A DNA stretch of 29,275 nt from CAYUYH01 sp964449175. GTDB lineage: Bacteria; Planctomycetota; Phycisphaerae; SM23-33. Position numbers and translations under genes: made by a program. The stretch is taken from assembly GCA_964449175.1 (NCBI GenBank), contig CAYUYH010000004.1:1-29275 (forward strand), given 5' to 3'. How positions within the stretch are numbered: the first letter of the stretch is position 1; the number at the start of each line of letters is the position of its first letter. This document shows, piece by piece, positions 7,386 through 14,623 of this stretch. A model generated the notes under the pieces. It was not told the origin of the DNA, ran no database searches, and saw only the letters and a list, made by a program, of their open reading frames with translations.

Positions 7386-7841
7386 CTACGACCTGGCCCG
7401 CGCGGGCGAGGTCTTCACCGTGCGTTTTGCCTTCGCCTCGCTGCGCCTGAAGCCGGCGAGGACTTTCGTCGCCTGGGCGACGTCGCCGAGCTTGAACACA
7501 GCCGTCGTGCGTCCGCCGCGCGCCCCCCCGGTGCAGTAGGCGTAGCCGATGTCGATATGATGGTCCGCCAACCTCTGGGCGACCGATGCGAAGGCGCCTG
7601 GGCGGTTCTGAAGCTCCATCACCAGCACGTCGCTCTCCGCCCACCGATCGTGGGCCTTGCCCAGCACGGCGCGGGCCGCCTCGGCGCTGTCGCATACGAT
7701 CCGCAACACGCCGTGCTCGCCCGAATCGGAGAGCGTCAGGGCGATGATGTTGACCCTGGCCTTGGCAAGTGCTGATGTGACGGCTGCAAGAACCCCCGGA
7801 CGATTGATTAGGAAGACGGAGAACTCCCTCTCGATGCGCAT
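7386..7841 (-). CDS. Tandem ACT-domain protein
   Basis: 151 residues forming two ACT folds: ~1-72 (FSVFLINRPGVLAAVTSALAKARVNI) and ~73-140 (DVLVMELQNRPGAFASVAQRLADHHIDI). Each starts with the NRPG(V/A) turn that binds amino-acid ligands in this family. No enzymatic domain is present, so it is probably a stand-alone amino-acid sensor or regulator. A longer start at 7940 exists, but this ATG has AAAGGA eight bases upstream and begins exactly at the domain. The gene lies 153 bp downstream of tsaB on the same strand. The basic tail (KAKRTVKTSPARARS) is non-conserved. Confidence 0.82.
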   Translation of the reverse strand: MRIEREFSVFLINRPGVLAAVTSALAKARVNIIALTLSDSGEHGVLRIVCDSAEAARAVLGKAHDRWAESDVLVMELQNRPGAFASVAQRLADHHIDIGYAYCTGGARGGRTTAVFKLGDVAQATKVLAGFRRSEAKAKRTVKTSPARARS

Positions 7842-7994
7842 AGCGTGTCCTTTCTTCGCCTGCTCCATGCTAATAGTAGGCTTCAAACGGCCGACATGTT
7901 CGCGAAATCCTGTGACAATGACAGCAAGGCCAGTTGGCATGGGGACTTAGAGATTGATGCTGGTTGCGGCACGCAACGCACATACGTCAGTGTG

Positions 7995-8705
7995 TCAACA
8001 CTGGCGGCCCTCGTGGGCAGCGCGACGCGGCGTGGTGACGTGAGGCTCGCGGGCGTAGACGGGCAGCAGGTGGTGGTAGTCGGTGAACTCGCCGGCCCTC
8101 GCCATCCGTCGGCCGACGCACCACACGCCCTCAGCCGTAGGCAGGTGTAGCGAGGCGTCGGCCAACGTCACGCCTTCGGCGGCCATGTCGTGATACGCCA
8201 GGCCCTCGCCTATCAGCAGCAGCGGGCGGGGCGCCGAGGCGAGGAACTTCTCAGGCCGCCACAGCCCGGCCGTTGTGTTGGCTGGGGCCGGCGAATCGCC
8301 GCAACGGCAGAACAGGCTGACGTGGACCGCTCCCTCGCGGGCGTCGAAGACGACAGCCAGGTGCTGCCAATCCAGGTCGCGGGCGTTTTCAGCCACGGCC
8401 AGGGCGGTCGGCACGGCCACGCAGCGCAGGTGCGGTATCGCCTGGGCCATTGTCCTAGCAGCGGTTATGCCGACGCGGAGGCCGGTAAAGCTGCCCGGTC
8501 CGGCAGAGACGTATAGCTCGCCCACGTCAGCCGGGCGGAGGCCGGCGGCACGGACCATCTCGGCCAGGTGGGCGACCAGGCGCGTCGCGTGCCGGGCCGA
8601 GGCGTCGAAGGCGACCGCGTGCCGCTGCTCGTCGCCGATGCCCAGCACCAGCCCGCCGGCCCGGCAGGAGGTTTCGATCGCGATGGAAACGGTTTCGTCG
8701 CTCAT
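7995..8705 (-). CDS. tsaB: tRNA threonylcarbamoyladenosine biosynthesis protein TsaB
   Basis: 236 residues. TsaB is the ASKHA-fold scaffold that dimerises with TsaD in synthesis of t6A37 in ANN-decoding tRNAs. Diagnostic features are the N-terminal SIAIETSCRAGGLVLG (usual DTS replaced by ETS), ARHATRLVAHLAEM, and SAGPGSFTGLRVGITAARTMAQA near residues 72-91, the strongest family signature. The frame stays open to 9014, but the conserved protein begins at this ATG, which has AGGGA just upstream. It is divergent from the small-protein unit at 9032. TsaC, TsaD and TsaE are not in the window. Confidence 0.92.
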   Translation of the reverse strand: MSDETVSIAIETSCRAGGLVLGIGDEQRHAVAFDASARHATRLVAHLAEMVRAAGLRPADVGELYVSAGPGSFTGLRVGITAARTMAQAIPHLRCVAVPTALAVAENARDLDWQHLAVVFDAREGAVHVSLFCRCGDSPAPANTTAGLWRPEKFLASAPRPLLLIGEGLAYHDMAAEGVTLADASLHLPTAEGVWCVGRRMARAGEFTDYHHLLPVYAREPHVTTPRRAAHEGRQC

Positions 8706-9031
8706 GGGGAGTCCCTGCGGACGTCGCGGTGATTGTAGACCGGCACGCGGCGAGAGGCAACGACACTCGCAGCGCGGCAGTGAGCCGCGACAATGGCTTG
8801 GATCTTGCGGTTCTGCGTCGGCCGAGCGGGGGGAAAAAGGTCTGAGTTTTTCCTTGCCGGGGTGTCGGCGATCGGCAATAATTAATGCGTCATATCTGTT
8901 GTGTGTCTGGACAGGAGGTCCGGCGAGGTTAAACGGAGTTGCATTTCGCCGTAGTCGGGGCAACCCGACGTAGCATCCGGCCAGAGTTGTAGTGTGCACG
9001 GGCCGCGGAGGCATCCGACGGAGGTGCGTAC
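8706..9031. other. Intergenic region with promoter and hairpin leader of the 61-aa gene
   Basis: 326 bp between the divergent tsaB and the small-protein gene, with no credible ORF. It holds the promoter at 8854-8882 and a leader with GTCGGG (8954-8959) pairing CCCGAC (8964-8969) across a GCAA (GNRA) tetraloop. A smaller GGAC/GTCC hairpin lies near 8910-8925. I do not recognise a known riboswitch. Confidence 0.5.
8854..8882 (+). promoter_or_regulatory. Sigma70-like promoter of the small-protein unit
   Basis: TTGCCG (8854-8859), exactly 17-bp spacer, AATAAT (8877-8882). Predicted start near 8889, giving a leader of about 143 nt before the ATG at 9032. Confidence 0.6.
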
Positions 9032-9217
9032 ATGCGTGCGTTCCGGCCTAGTCATTTCGCTCGCGAAGAGGACTACAACGAAGAAGCCGACAGAGCCAAG
9101 CAGGACAATATCATTATGTATACGCAGCGAGCCCAGGCCGGGCTGCCCCTGTTTGGCGATCCCTCGGACATGCAGGAGCTGAGCCATACGATCAGGAGGC
9201 TTGCCGCCAGCGGCTAG
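9032..9217 (+). CDS. Small acidic/charged protein, 61 aa, unknown function
   Basis: I do not recognise the family. The 61-residue product has no cysteine, signal peptide or membrane segment. Residues ~11-26 are rich in Glu/Asp/Lys/Arg and probably helical; the middle reads IIMYTQRAQAGLPLFGD, and the end is a second helix-like stretch (MQELSHTIRRLAAS). Coding support is good for so short an ORF: GGAGGTG (9020-9026) lies five bases before the ATG, a promoter with ideal spacing lies upstream, and an intrinsic terminator follows at 9382-9405. It forms a monocistronic unit between divergent tsaB and ispE. Function unknown. Confidence 0.7.
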   Translation: MRAFRPSHFAREEDYNEEADRAKQDNIIMYTQRAQAGLPLFGDPSDMQELSHTIRRLAASG

Positions 9218-9381
9218 GACGGACGCGGGGGGGAGCAGTTGAGCTGGAGGCTGTGGTGAACCCTGGTGCCGTCGGCGGCTGGCGGTCGCACTAGCGTGCT
9301 GCCGCTGCGGAGGCTGTATCCCACGGGGCTGTCAGCGCTCCGTCGGACAGTGCCGAATTGATGTGTCGGTGTGCAGTTATG

Positions 9382-9405
9382 GCGGCGATGAGCCGCTTTC
9401 TTTTT
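9382..9405 (+). terminator. Intrinsic terminator
   Basis: GCGGC (9382-9386), loop GATGA, GCCGC (9392-9396), followed directly by TTTCTTTTT (9397-9405). It is the only hairpin in the window followed by a clear T-tract. It would end the transcript of the 61-aa gene, leaving a 3' region of about 190 nt (9218-9405) with no further ORF. Confidence 0.7.
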
Positions 9406-9433
9406 GCGCTCCTGGCCACGGAAGCCGGCAGCG

Positions 9434-9439
9434 TATAAT
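9434..9439 (+). promoter_or_regulatory. Perfect TATAAT -10 element before ispE
   Basis: All six bases match consensus. The predicted start is 9446, which is also an in-frame GTG of ispE. No good -35 is visible at 16-18 bp. The arrangement copies that seen at truA. Confidence 0.45.
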
Positions 9440-9445
9440 CGTCCC

Positions 9446-10387
9446 GTGCTCGAAGCAAACGGGACACCAGACGACGCCCCCCCCAGCCTGTCGGACCGGG
9501 ACATGTGCACGCCTCAGCCGCGGCTGCGGCGCGACGAGGGGGGGCGGTTGCGGTTAGCCGCGGCGGCGAAGCTGAACCTCAACCTTCTCGTCGGCCCACG
9601 GCGGGATGACGGCTATCACGGCCTGGACTCGCTCGTGGCGAGAGTGACACTCTACGACGAGATATCACTGGCCCCACGCGACGACGGGCGGATCGGCTTC
9701 GCGTGCAGCGGGGCCGACTGCGGCAGCGACGAGCAGAACCTCGCGCTGCGAGCGGCCCGGCTGCTGGCAGAGGGGCGGGCTGGCTGCGGGGCGGACATTC
9801 GGCTGCTCAAGCGCATACCTCCCGGCAGCGGCCTGGGCGGCGGCTCAGCCGATGCCGCAGCGGTACTTGTCGGCCTGAGCGAGCTGTGGGGCGTGGGGGC
9901 CGATGCGCGGTTGCTGCACGAGCTGGCCGGGCAGCTTGGCAGCGACGTGCCGGCCTTCCTAGGCCCGCCGGCGGCGAGGGTGACCGGCAGGGGAGAGCAG
10001 CTCGAGCCTGTCACCGTGCATCCGTTCTGGGCTGTGCTGCATCTAAGCGAGTTGGCCTGTCCCACGGCGGAGGTGTACCTCGCGTTTGACGATCTTGAAA
10101 ACCCGCCGGCCGAGCAGATCGACGTCGGCCTGCTCACTCAGCGGCCTTCGCAGTGGCGCGGCCTGCTTGTCAATCAGCTCCTGCCCGCGACGAGGCGAGT
10201 TGCGCCCGAGCTTGGCCGAGCATACGACGCGCTTGCGGCAGCGGCGCCAGCGCCGGTGTCCATGACCGGCAGCGGCAGCGGGCTGTTCGTCCTGTGCGAC
10301 GACCTGGCCGAGGCGCAAGCCGTGCTCGACGCCGTCCCGCCTGAGATGCGAGGCAACTGCTGCATTGTCCGCGGCAACGAGTGGTGA
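9446..10387 (+). CDS. ispE: 4-diphosphocytidyl-2-C-methyl-D-erythritol kinase IspE
   Basis: GHMP-family kinase of the non-mevalonate (MEP) isoprenoid pathway; it phosphorylates CDP-methylerythritol at the 2-hydroxyl. Key motifs: AAAAKLNLNLLVGPRRDDGYH at the N-terminus (substrate strand), the ATP loop PPGSGLGGGSADAAA, GSDVPAFL, and the third GHMP motif MTGSGSGLFVL near the C-terminus. All three GHMP motifs are intact. The start is uncertain. GTG 9446 coincides with the predicted transcription start (leaderless, 313 residues). ATG 9503 is closer to the usual domain start and has only a weak purine stretch upstream. The frame also stays open upstream to 9404. Confidence 0.92.
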   Translation: MLEANGTPDDAPPSLSDRDMCTPQPRLRRDEGGRLRLAAAAKLNLNLLVGPRRDDGYHGLDSLVARVTLYDEISLAPRDDGRIGFACSGADCGSDEQNLALRAARLLAEGRAGCGADIRLLKRIPPGSGLGGGSADAAAVLVGLSELWGVGADARLLHELAGQLGSDVPAFLGPPAARVTGRGEQLEPVTVHPFWAVLHLSELACPTAEVYLAFDDLENPPAEQIDVGLLTQRPSQWRGLLVNQLLPATRRVAPELGRAYDALAAAAPAPVSMTGSGSGLFVLCDDLAEAQAVLDAVPPEMRGNCCIVRGNEW

Positions 10388-10439
10388 CGCGCGGCGCTGC
10401 CTTCACGCCGCCGCTGCCGGCGCGGCGCCCGCCAAGGGC

Positions 10440-10468
10440 TTGACTGCGGCCGGCCCGCGTGATAGAAG
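10440..10468 (+). promoter_or_regulatory. Promoter of tRNA-Ala
   Basis: TTGACT (10440-10445), 17-bp spacer, TAGAAG (10463-10468). Predicted start near 10475, about 42 nt before the mature tRNA 5' end. Confidence 0.6.
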
Positions 10469-10516
10469 CGCCTCACTGAATGGCCCGGGCGGCGTCGATG
10501 TCTTTCCGGGCGCATT

Positions 10517-10589
10517 GGGGCCGTGGCGCAGTTGGGAGCGCGCCTGCATGGCATGCAGGAGGTCATGGGTTCAAGCCCCATCGGCTCCA
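10517..10589 (+). tRNA. tRNA-Ala (anticodon GGC)
   Basis: A complete 73-nt cloverleaf. The acceptor GGGGCCG (10517-10523) pairs with CGGCTCC (10582-10588), including the G3:U70 wobble that identifies alanine tRNAs. D-stem GCGC/GCGC. Anticodon stem CCTGC/GCAGG with loop ATGGCAT, giving anticodon GGC. T-arm ATGGG TTCAAGC CCCAT. Discriminator A. CCA is not encoded, so it must be added after transcription. Confidence 0.97.
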
Positions 10590-10623
10590 GTCTTCGTTCG
10601 CCGCTCGCCGGCGAAGGAAGACT
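10589..10623 (+). other. Long hairpin abutting the tRNA-Ala 3' end
   Basis: AGTCTTC-G-TTCGCCG (10589-10603) pairs with CGGCGAA-G-GAAGACT (10609-10623): 14 base pairs with one central G/G mismatch and a CTCGC loop. Its first base is the tRNA discriminator. No T-tract follows. It may serve as a 3' processing or termination structure; this is inference. Confidence 0.55.
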
Positions 10624-10838
10624 GCCTCGGCGAAGCCCCGGCTTGTCGGGGCGGAGCCGGGCGTGGTCTCGCTGATTGCGTCTCGCGTCGAACTTCGCCT
10701 TGGCAGGCCGGCTTGGCAAGTTCGCGCCTGGTAGCCTCGGATCGCGTGCCCCCTTCTGATTGACTCGCGAACTCATTGCCCGCCGACAATGCTCCGTTGG
10801 GCACGGCGGTATGATGTGCTTGATGCAAGGAGACGATC

Positions 10839-11318
10839 ATGGCCAAGGTACTCGTCTGCTACTACTCCAAGACCAACCACACCGCCGAGATGGCGAAGGT
10901 GATCGGCGAGGGCGCCGGCGGCGTCAAGGGCGCCGAGGCGGACGTCAAGAGTATCCACGACGTCGAGGCCAAGAACCTGCAAGCCTACGATGCGGTCGTG
11001 GTGGGTTCGCCGACCTACTACGGCACGATGGCCGCGGAGATAAAGGAGCTGCTCGACGCGTCGGTCGCCTTCCACGGCAAACTGAAAGGGCGGGTCGGCG
11101 GGGCGTTCACCTCCAGCGGCAACCTGGCCGGCGGCGGCGAGACGACGATCCTGGCCATCCTCCAGGCGTTGATGATCCACGGCATGGTGGTCCAGGGAAC
11201 GCCGAAGGGCGCCCACTACGGGCCCGTAGCCATCGGCAAGATGGACGAGCGCGCCCGCAAGGAGTGTCTCGACTACGGCCAAATGATCGCCGAGCTGGCC
11301 GTCAAGCTCCACGGCTGA
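10839..11318 (+). CDS. WrbA-like flavodoxin-fold protein (NAD(P)H:quinone oxidoreductase type)
   Basis: 159 residues. The N-terminal YYSKTNHTAEMAKVI is the FMN phosphate-binding loop of flavodoxins. GSPTYYGTMAAEIKELLD near residues 58-75 and the segment from AFTSSGNLAGGGETT to HGMVVQG near residues 88-120 are typical of WrbA-type proteins. They bind FMN and reduce quinones with NAD(P)H in the cytoplasm. At 159 residues it is shorter than the ~200 of classical WrbA, so 'flavodoxin family' is the safer label. AAGGAG six bases before the ATG fixes the start. TATGAT at 10810-10815 may be its -10. It is convergent with the CPBP protease gene. Confidence 0.87.
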   Translation: MAKVLVCYYSKTNHTAEMAKVIGEGAGGVKGAEADVKSIHDVEAKNLQAYDAVVVGSPTYYGTMAAEIKELLDASVAFHGKLKGRVGGAFTSSGNLAGGGETTILAILQALMIHGMVVQGTPKGAHYGPVAIGKMDERARKECLDYGQMIAELAVKLHG

Positions 11319-11347
11319 GCCGCGCGCCGCCGTGCACGGCTGGGCCG

Positions 11348-12298
11348 TCAGCCCTGGGCGTACATGTAGATCCCCACGCTGACGGCGTTGAAGACCGCGT
11401 GCGTGAGGATGGGGGCCAGCAGTCGGCCTGAGCGCTCGTAGTTGTAACCCAGCACGATCCCCAGCGCGAACATCGGCAGCACGGGCGTCCAGACGATGGT
11501 CTTCCCGTCGTCGGCTGCGGTCAGGTGCATCAGCGAGAAGAAGGCCGAGCTCAGCACTATCGCCAGCCAAGGCCGAGCCGTGTATCGCCGCAGCATCGAT
11601 TGCAGCAGCCCCCGGCAGAAGACCTCCTCGGCAAGCGCAGCCATCACCACCGCTGAGAATATCACCAGCACCCGCCACCAGACCGTCACCTCATCCAGTA
11701 TCGTCAGCATCTCGTGGTTCGGCGACGGTTGGCCGTGGATGGCCTGGAACACGTAGGCGGAGAGCGTAACCAGGCCGAAGCATACCGGTATCGCGGCGAA
11801 GTAGGCCATCACGCCGCGCCCCGTGTCGTACATCCAGTGGCGGACGCTCAGCCCCATGCCGCGGACGAAACCGTTGCGGAAGGTCACCGCCGCCACGCCT
11901 AGCGACGCGACCAGCCAGACGACCTGGCCGAACAGGCCGGCCAACACCCCCGCTTGCGGCAAGCCCCCCGGCCAGACGAACCCCAGCAGTTCCTGCGCGG
12001 CGAACGACGAGCCCAGCCACGCCATCAGCAGCATGATTATGTGAGCCGGGTGGATCGTGTTGCCCCTGCCGGGCGTGTTGGCGAGGCTGAGCTTGGCCGG
12101 CCTGGCGATCCGGCGGATGACCCACACGGCAAGCACGCACACCCCGACGGCGACGACGGCCAGCATCGCTGACGTAGCCGGCGCGTCCAGGCGTATCGGC
12201 CGGCTGGCGGCCTCGGCTGCCGCCCCGCTCGTCGCGGCGTCGGCCAGGCGGACTGCCGCGGGCTGGCCATACAAAGCATTTGACATAAATGAAGGCAT
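11348..12298 (-). CDS. CPBP family intramembrane glutamic endopeptidase (CAAX protease-like)
   Basis: 316 residues, polytopic. A hydrophobic helix near 44-62 is followed by several more. The Abi/CPBP signature is present: EEVFCRGLLQSMLRR (the EExxxR motif, near residue 225), then SSAFFSLMHL (F..xH) and a final GxxxxxxxxxxTHAVFN motif supplying the last catalytic histidine/asparagine. Such proteins are intramembrane proteases; physiological substrates in this lineage are unknown. The frame is open to 12370 but would then overlap the divergent trpC. ATG 12298 or ATG 12286 is more likely, though neither has a good Shine-Dalgarno. Confidence 0.86.
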   Translation of the reverse strand: MPSFMSNALYGQPAAVRLADAATSGAAAEAASRPIRLDAPATSAMLAVVAVGVCVLAVWVIRRIARPAKLSLANTPGRGNTIHPAHIIMLLMAWLGSSFAAQELLGFVWPGGLPQAGVLAGLFGQVVWLVASLGVAAVTFRNGFVRGMGLSVRHWMYDTGRGVMAYFAAIPVCFGLVTLSAYVFQAIHGQPSPNHEMLTILDEVTVWWRVLVIFSAVVMAALAEEVFCRGLLQSMLRRYTARPWLAIVLSSAFFSLMHLTAADDGKTIVWTPVLPMFALGIVLGYNYERSGRLLAPILTHAVFNAVSVGIYMYAQG

Positions 12299-12307
12299 AG
12301 GACTAAC
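12280..12307 (+). promoter_or_regulatory. Candidate trpC promoter
   Basis: A perfect TTGACA (12280-12285) points at trpC, with a poor -10 (ACTAAC at 12302-12307, 16-bp spacer). It overlaps the start of the divergent CPBP gene, so the two may share a compact divergent regulatory region. Confidence 0.35.
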
Positions 12308-12345
12308 GTGGGAAAACGCTCGAGTCCGGCAATGGCAGCGGAGAT

Positions 12346-13173
12346 ATGTCGCGGAATATATTGCAGACAATCCTGGAAACCAAGCGCAAAGAGGTCACCC
12401 GGCTCCACAGCCGCAGCAGCCTGGCCGACTTGCAGACCGCCGCGGCCGAGGCGCCCCGTGCCCGCAACTTCTACTCGGCCGTGGTGACCAAGCCGCCGCG
12501 CAGACCCGTGGCCCTGATCGCCGAGGTCAAAAAGGCCTCGCCGTCCGCCGGCGTCATCCGGGCCGACTTCGACCCCGTAGCCATCGCGCGCGACTACCAG
12601 GCCGCCGGCGCAAACGCGATCAGCGTGCTGACGGATGAAACGTATTTCCAGGGCAGCCTCGCCTACCTCGCCGCCGTCCGCCGGGCCGTCAAGCTGCCCG
12701 TGCTGCGGAAGGACTTCATCATCGACCCGCTCCAGGTCTACGAGAGCCGCGCCGCCGGCGCCGACGCGATACTGCTGATAGCCGCAGCCATCCCCACCGC
12801 GCTGCTGATGGACCTGGCGATCCTGGCCACCGAGCTGCGGATGACCGTGCTCGTGGAGGTCCACACCGTCGAGGAAATCCTCGCCGTCCGGGCGCTGGTG
12901 GGCATCCCGCACCCGCGATACGCTCTGCTGGGCATCAACAACCGCGACCTGACGACCTTCGAGACTGACATCCGCAACACCACCCGCATGGCTGAGCTGG
13001 CCGACATGGGCGACCGCAAGCTGCCCGTCGTCAGCGAGTCCGGCATCAAGACGCGCGGCGACGTCGACCGCCTGGCCGCAGCCGGCGTAAGCGCGATCCT
13101 GGTGGGCGAGACGTTCATGCAGCAGGCGGACATCCCCGCCGCCGTCGAGGAGCTGCTCGGCCCAGCCCGGTGA
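12346..13173 (+). CDS. trpC: Indole-3-glycerol phosphate synthase
   Basis: 275 residues, a single TIM barrel of normal length. It closes the indole ring in tryptophan synthesis, converting CdRP to indole-3-glycerol phosphate. Family motifs in order: ILETKRKEVTRL, LIAEVKKASPSAGVI (lysine and ESKKASPS-like loop, near 57-71), FQGSLAYLAAVR, LPVLRKDFIID (catalytic lysine), VLVEVHTVEE, LLGINNRDL, VVSESGIKTRGDV and ILVGETFM. It stands alone: no other trp gene is nearby, a dispersed layout. GGAG precedes the ATG by only two bases, unusually close. It ends just before the left repeat of the R-M island. Confidence 0.95.
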   Translation: MSRNILQTILETKRKEVTRLHSRSSLADLQTAAAEAPRARNFYSAVVTKPPRRPVALIAEVKKASPSAGVIRADFDPVAIARDYQAAGANAISVLTDETYFQGSLAYLAAVRRAVKLPVLRKDFIIDPLQVYESRAAGADAILLIAAAIPTALLMDLAILATELRMTVLVEVHTVEEILAVRALVGIPHPRYALLGINNRDLTTFETDIRNTTRMAELADMGDRKLPVVSESGIKTRGDVDRLAAAGVSAILVGETFMQQADIPAAVEELLGPAR

Positions 13174-13184
13174 TATACTAGTGG

Positions 13185-13212
13185 GTAGTCGTCAGTAGTC
13201 AGTAGCCAGGGA
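13185..13212 (+). repeat. Left boundary repeat of the R-M island
   Basis: GTAGTC followed by overlapping CAGTAG words ending in AGTAGCCAGGGA. TAGTCAGTAGCCAGGG at 13196-13211 is found again, exactly inverted, at 15938-15953. It starts 12 bases after the trpC stop codon. Confidence 0.8.
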
Positions 13213-13247
13213 GAAGCGCCCCTGTGGGGAGGGGGATATGAGCACCA

Positions 13248-13667
13248 CTACCCCGAAGAAGACAGAAAACCCCTGATTCTTCTCTCAAGGCGCGTCCGAC
13301 GGGAAGGGTGCGTCTGACACTCCCAGACCACCAGAACTCGCCAACCTGCCTTTCGCAACGCAGCGCGATTTCGCTTGTCACGCGCAGCGTTGGACCGCAA
13401 CTTGGCAACCCAGTACCTGCGCCTCGACGACGGAATGCGACAGCGACCGCAGGAGTGCATATGCCAGAAACACCCTTGAACGTCTATCACCCTGCGCGTG
13501 CGAGGAAACACAAGGTCAGGCGTCCCGGGGAGCGAGCGGCGATGCAGACGGTACCGATATCCCATGGAATGGACGAGTCTTCGGACAACTAGTTCCGGCG
13601 TGGTGTCCTCAGACTTAACCGCAGCCATGATGCGAGAGCGCTCGGTCTTGGTAAACGTATCCGTCAC
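13248..13667 (-). CDS. vsr: Very short patch repair endonuclease Vsr
   Basis: 139 residues, full length. Vsr nicks 5' of T in T:G mismatches that arise when 5-methylcytosine deaminates, and so offsets the mutagenic cost of a C5-methyltransferase. The numbering matches E. coli Vsr: Asp51 in LPGTPDLVFP (metal-binding catalytic residue) and Phe67-Trp68-His69 in GCFWH. MAAVKSEDTTPEL and GWRVLVVWECQ are further family motifs. Residues 63-64, Thr-His in the E. coli enzyme, are Val-Gln here. It lies 7 bp after the putative endonuclease and completes a three-gene minus-strand operon with the methyltransferase. Confidence 0.93.
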   Translation of the reverse strand: MTDTFTKTERSRIMAAVKSEDTTPELVVRRLVHSMGYRYRLHRRSLPGTPDLVFPRTRRVIDVQGCFWHMHSCGRCRIPSSRRRYWVAKLRSNAARDKRNRAALRKAGWRVLVVWECQTHPSRRTRLERRIRGFLSSSG

Positions 13668-13674
13668 TTGGGGG

Positions 13675-14619
13675 CTACCTTACGTCCACTCGGATGCCCG
13701 GAGTCCCAACCGTCGCTACCCAGTCCTTGTTGTATATGTCGAAAAGGCACCGCAACTGATGAGCCTTGCCCTTGGCTGAGAACTTCCCAAGCTCCATGAT
13801 GTTCTGCCCGACGAACCCATCAACCGAGGCCACCACAACTCGCCGCATGTCTATCTCGCCTGAATTCGCAAACTCGCCGAACCAGGTCGCAACACGGTCT
13901 GCGCGTGTCAGCAGGCGTACCTCAATCTGGGCATTCTCCAGAGCGTCCGCAGTCTGCGCCATGTGCTTCTCGTCGGGCAAGCCCATGGCCACCTCAATCA
14001 CAGTGTTGCCGATCTCGAAATCACCTTGCCTCGCGTCACGATCAGTTCTGGACTTGCGGTCGCCCTTGTTGGCCGGATCGATCGGAAGGAGTCGCCCAAG
14101 CCGGAGCGTGAGCTTCGCTCCCACGAGATACTGGGCCACATCACCGGACTTCCCTTTCTCTTCCGCTTGGCGAAGAACGTCCCGTATGATAGCTTCTGCA
14201 CTGCGTCCGGAGAAGCGAGCCACGAGCGGCACCTGTTCAAGGATCTCCCTCAATGCCTGGGCGAATGGAGCCTGGGCCCCATCGAGCAGCCGGTCACGAG
14301 TGGCCGAGTCTCCCTTCTCAAACCCAGACCGCCTAAGGGTTTCCAGAAGCTCCTGGCCCCAGTCCTGCAGACTTGACGATCGTCGGCCATGGTTCTTGTT
14401 GATTGGCGGAATGCCCAACCGCTCGTGCGCTCGGTTGCCGTAGGTCTCGTGCGACCGAAGCCCGGAACTACCCCTGCTGGCGAGGTGACTCTCAAGCCTC
14501 AACGAAGGGTCGTCCCGCAGCTTCTCCAGGAGTGCGAGAGCCGCCTGAAGCCGAGCGGGGACGTAGCGCTCGCCCTGTTTCATGTGCCTGTCTACGAAAC
14601 TGTCGGAGACAATACCCAT
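13675..14619 (-). CDS. Putative restriction endonuclease (DUF4928-like) of the C5-methyltransferase module
   Basis: 314 residues. I do not recognise it as a characterised enzyme. It resembles proteins annotated DUF4928 that sit beside C5-methyltransferases and Vsr; that name is from memory. The N-terminal ~110 residues are charged and helical. A segment DARQGDFEIGNTVIEVAMG (Asp200, Glu209) has the spacing of a PD-(D/E)xK-like nuclease core, with the last lysine not obvious. It starts 4 bp after the methyltransferase stop and ends 7 bp before vsr, so restriction is the natural guess from context. No Shine-Dalgarno is visible at the ATG, which suggests translational coupling. An internal ATG at residue 13 is an alternative. 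Confidence 0.72.
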   Translation of the reverse strand: MGIVSDSFVDRHMKQGERYVPARLQAALALLEKLRDDPSLRLESHLASRGSSGLRSHETYGNRAHERLGIPPINKNHGRRSSSLQDWGQELLETLRRSGFEKGDSATRDRLLDGAQAPFAQALREILEQVPLVARFSGRSAEAIIRDVLRQAEEKGKSGDVAQYLVGAKLTLRLGRLLPIDPANKGDRKSRTDRDARQGDFEIGNTVIEVAMGLPDEKHMAQTADALENAQIEVRLLTRADRVATWFGEFANSGEIDMRRVVVASVDGFVGQNIMELGKFSAKGKAHQLRCLFDIYNKDWVATVGTPGIRVDVR

Positions 14620-14623
14620 GAGT

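Larger units (their letters stand above)
10388..10838. other. Intergenic region with tRNA-Ala and downstream hairpins
   Basis: Besides the tRNA and its promoter, the stretch after the tRNA carries several inverted repeats: 10589-10623 (listed separately), GCCCCG/CGGGGC at 10635-10652 and CGAACTT/AAGTTCG at 10689-10724. No T-tract and no convincing ORF are seen. TATGAT at 10810-10815 is a possible -10 for the wrbA-like gene. Confidence 0.45.

Noticed and set aside
8889..9031. Known riboswitch in the leader of the 61-aa gene
   Set aside because: The GNRA hairpin alone does not match the conserved cores I can recall (c-di-GMP-I, fluoride, guanidine, cobalamin).
10480..10763. Open frames running through tRNA-Ala
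   Set aside because: They overlap a perfect tRNA and the hairpins after it.
13185..13212. CRISPR or tandem array formed by CAGTAG words
   Set aside because: The units are only a few bases long, irregular and without spacers.
13308..13592. Plus-strand frames opposite vsr
   Set aside because: Vsr on the minus strand explains the region; the plus-strand products resemble nothing.
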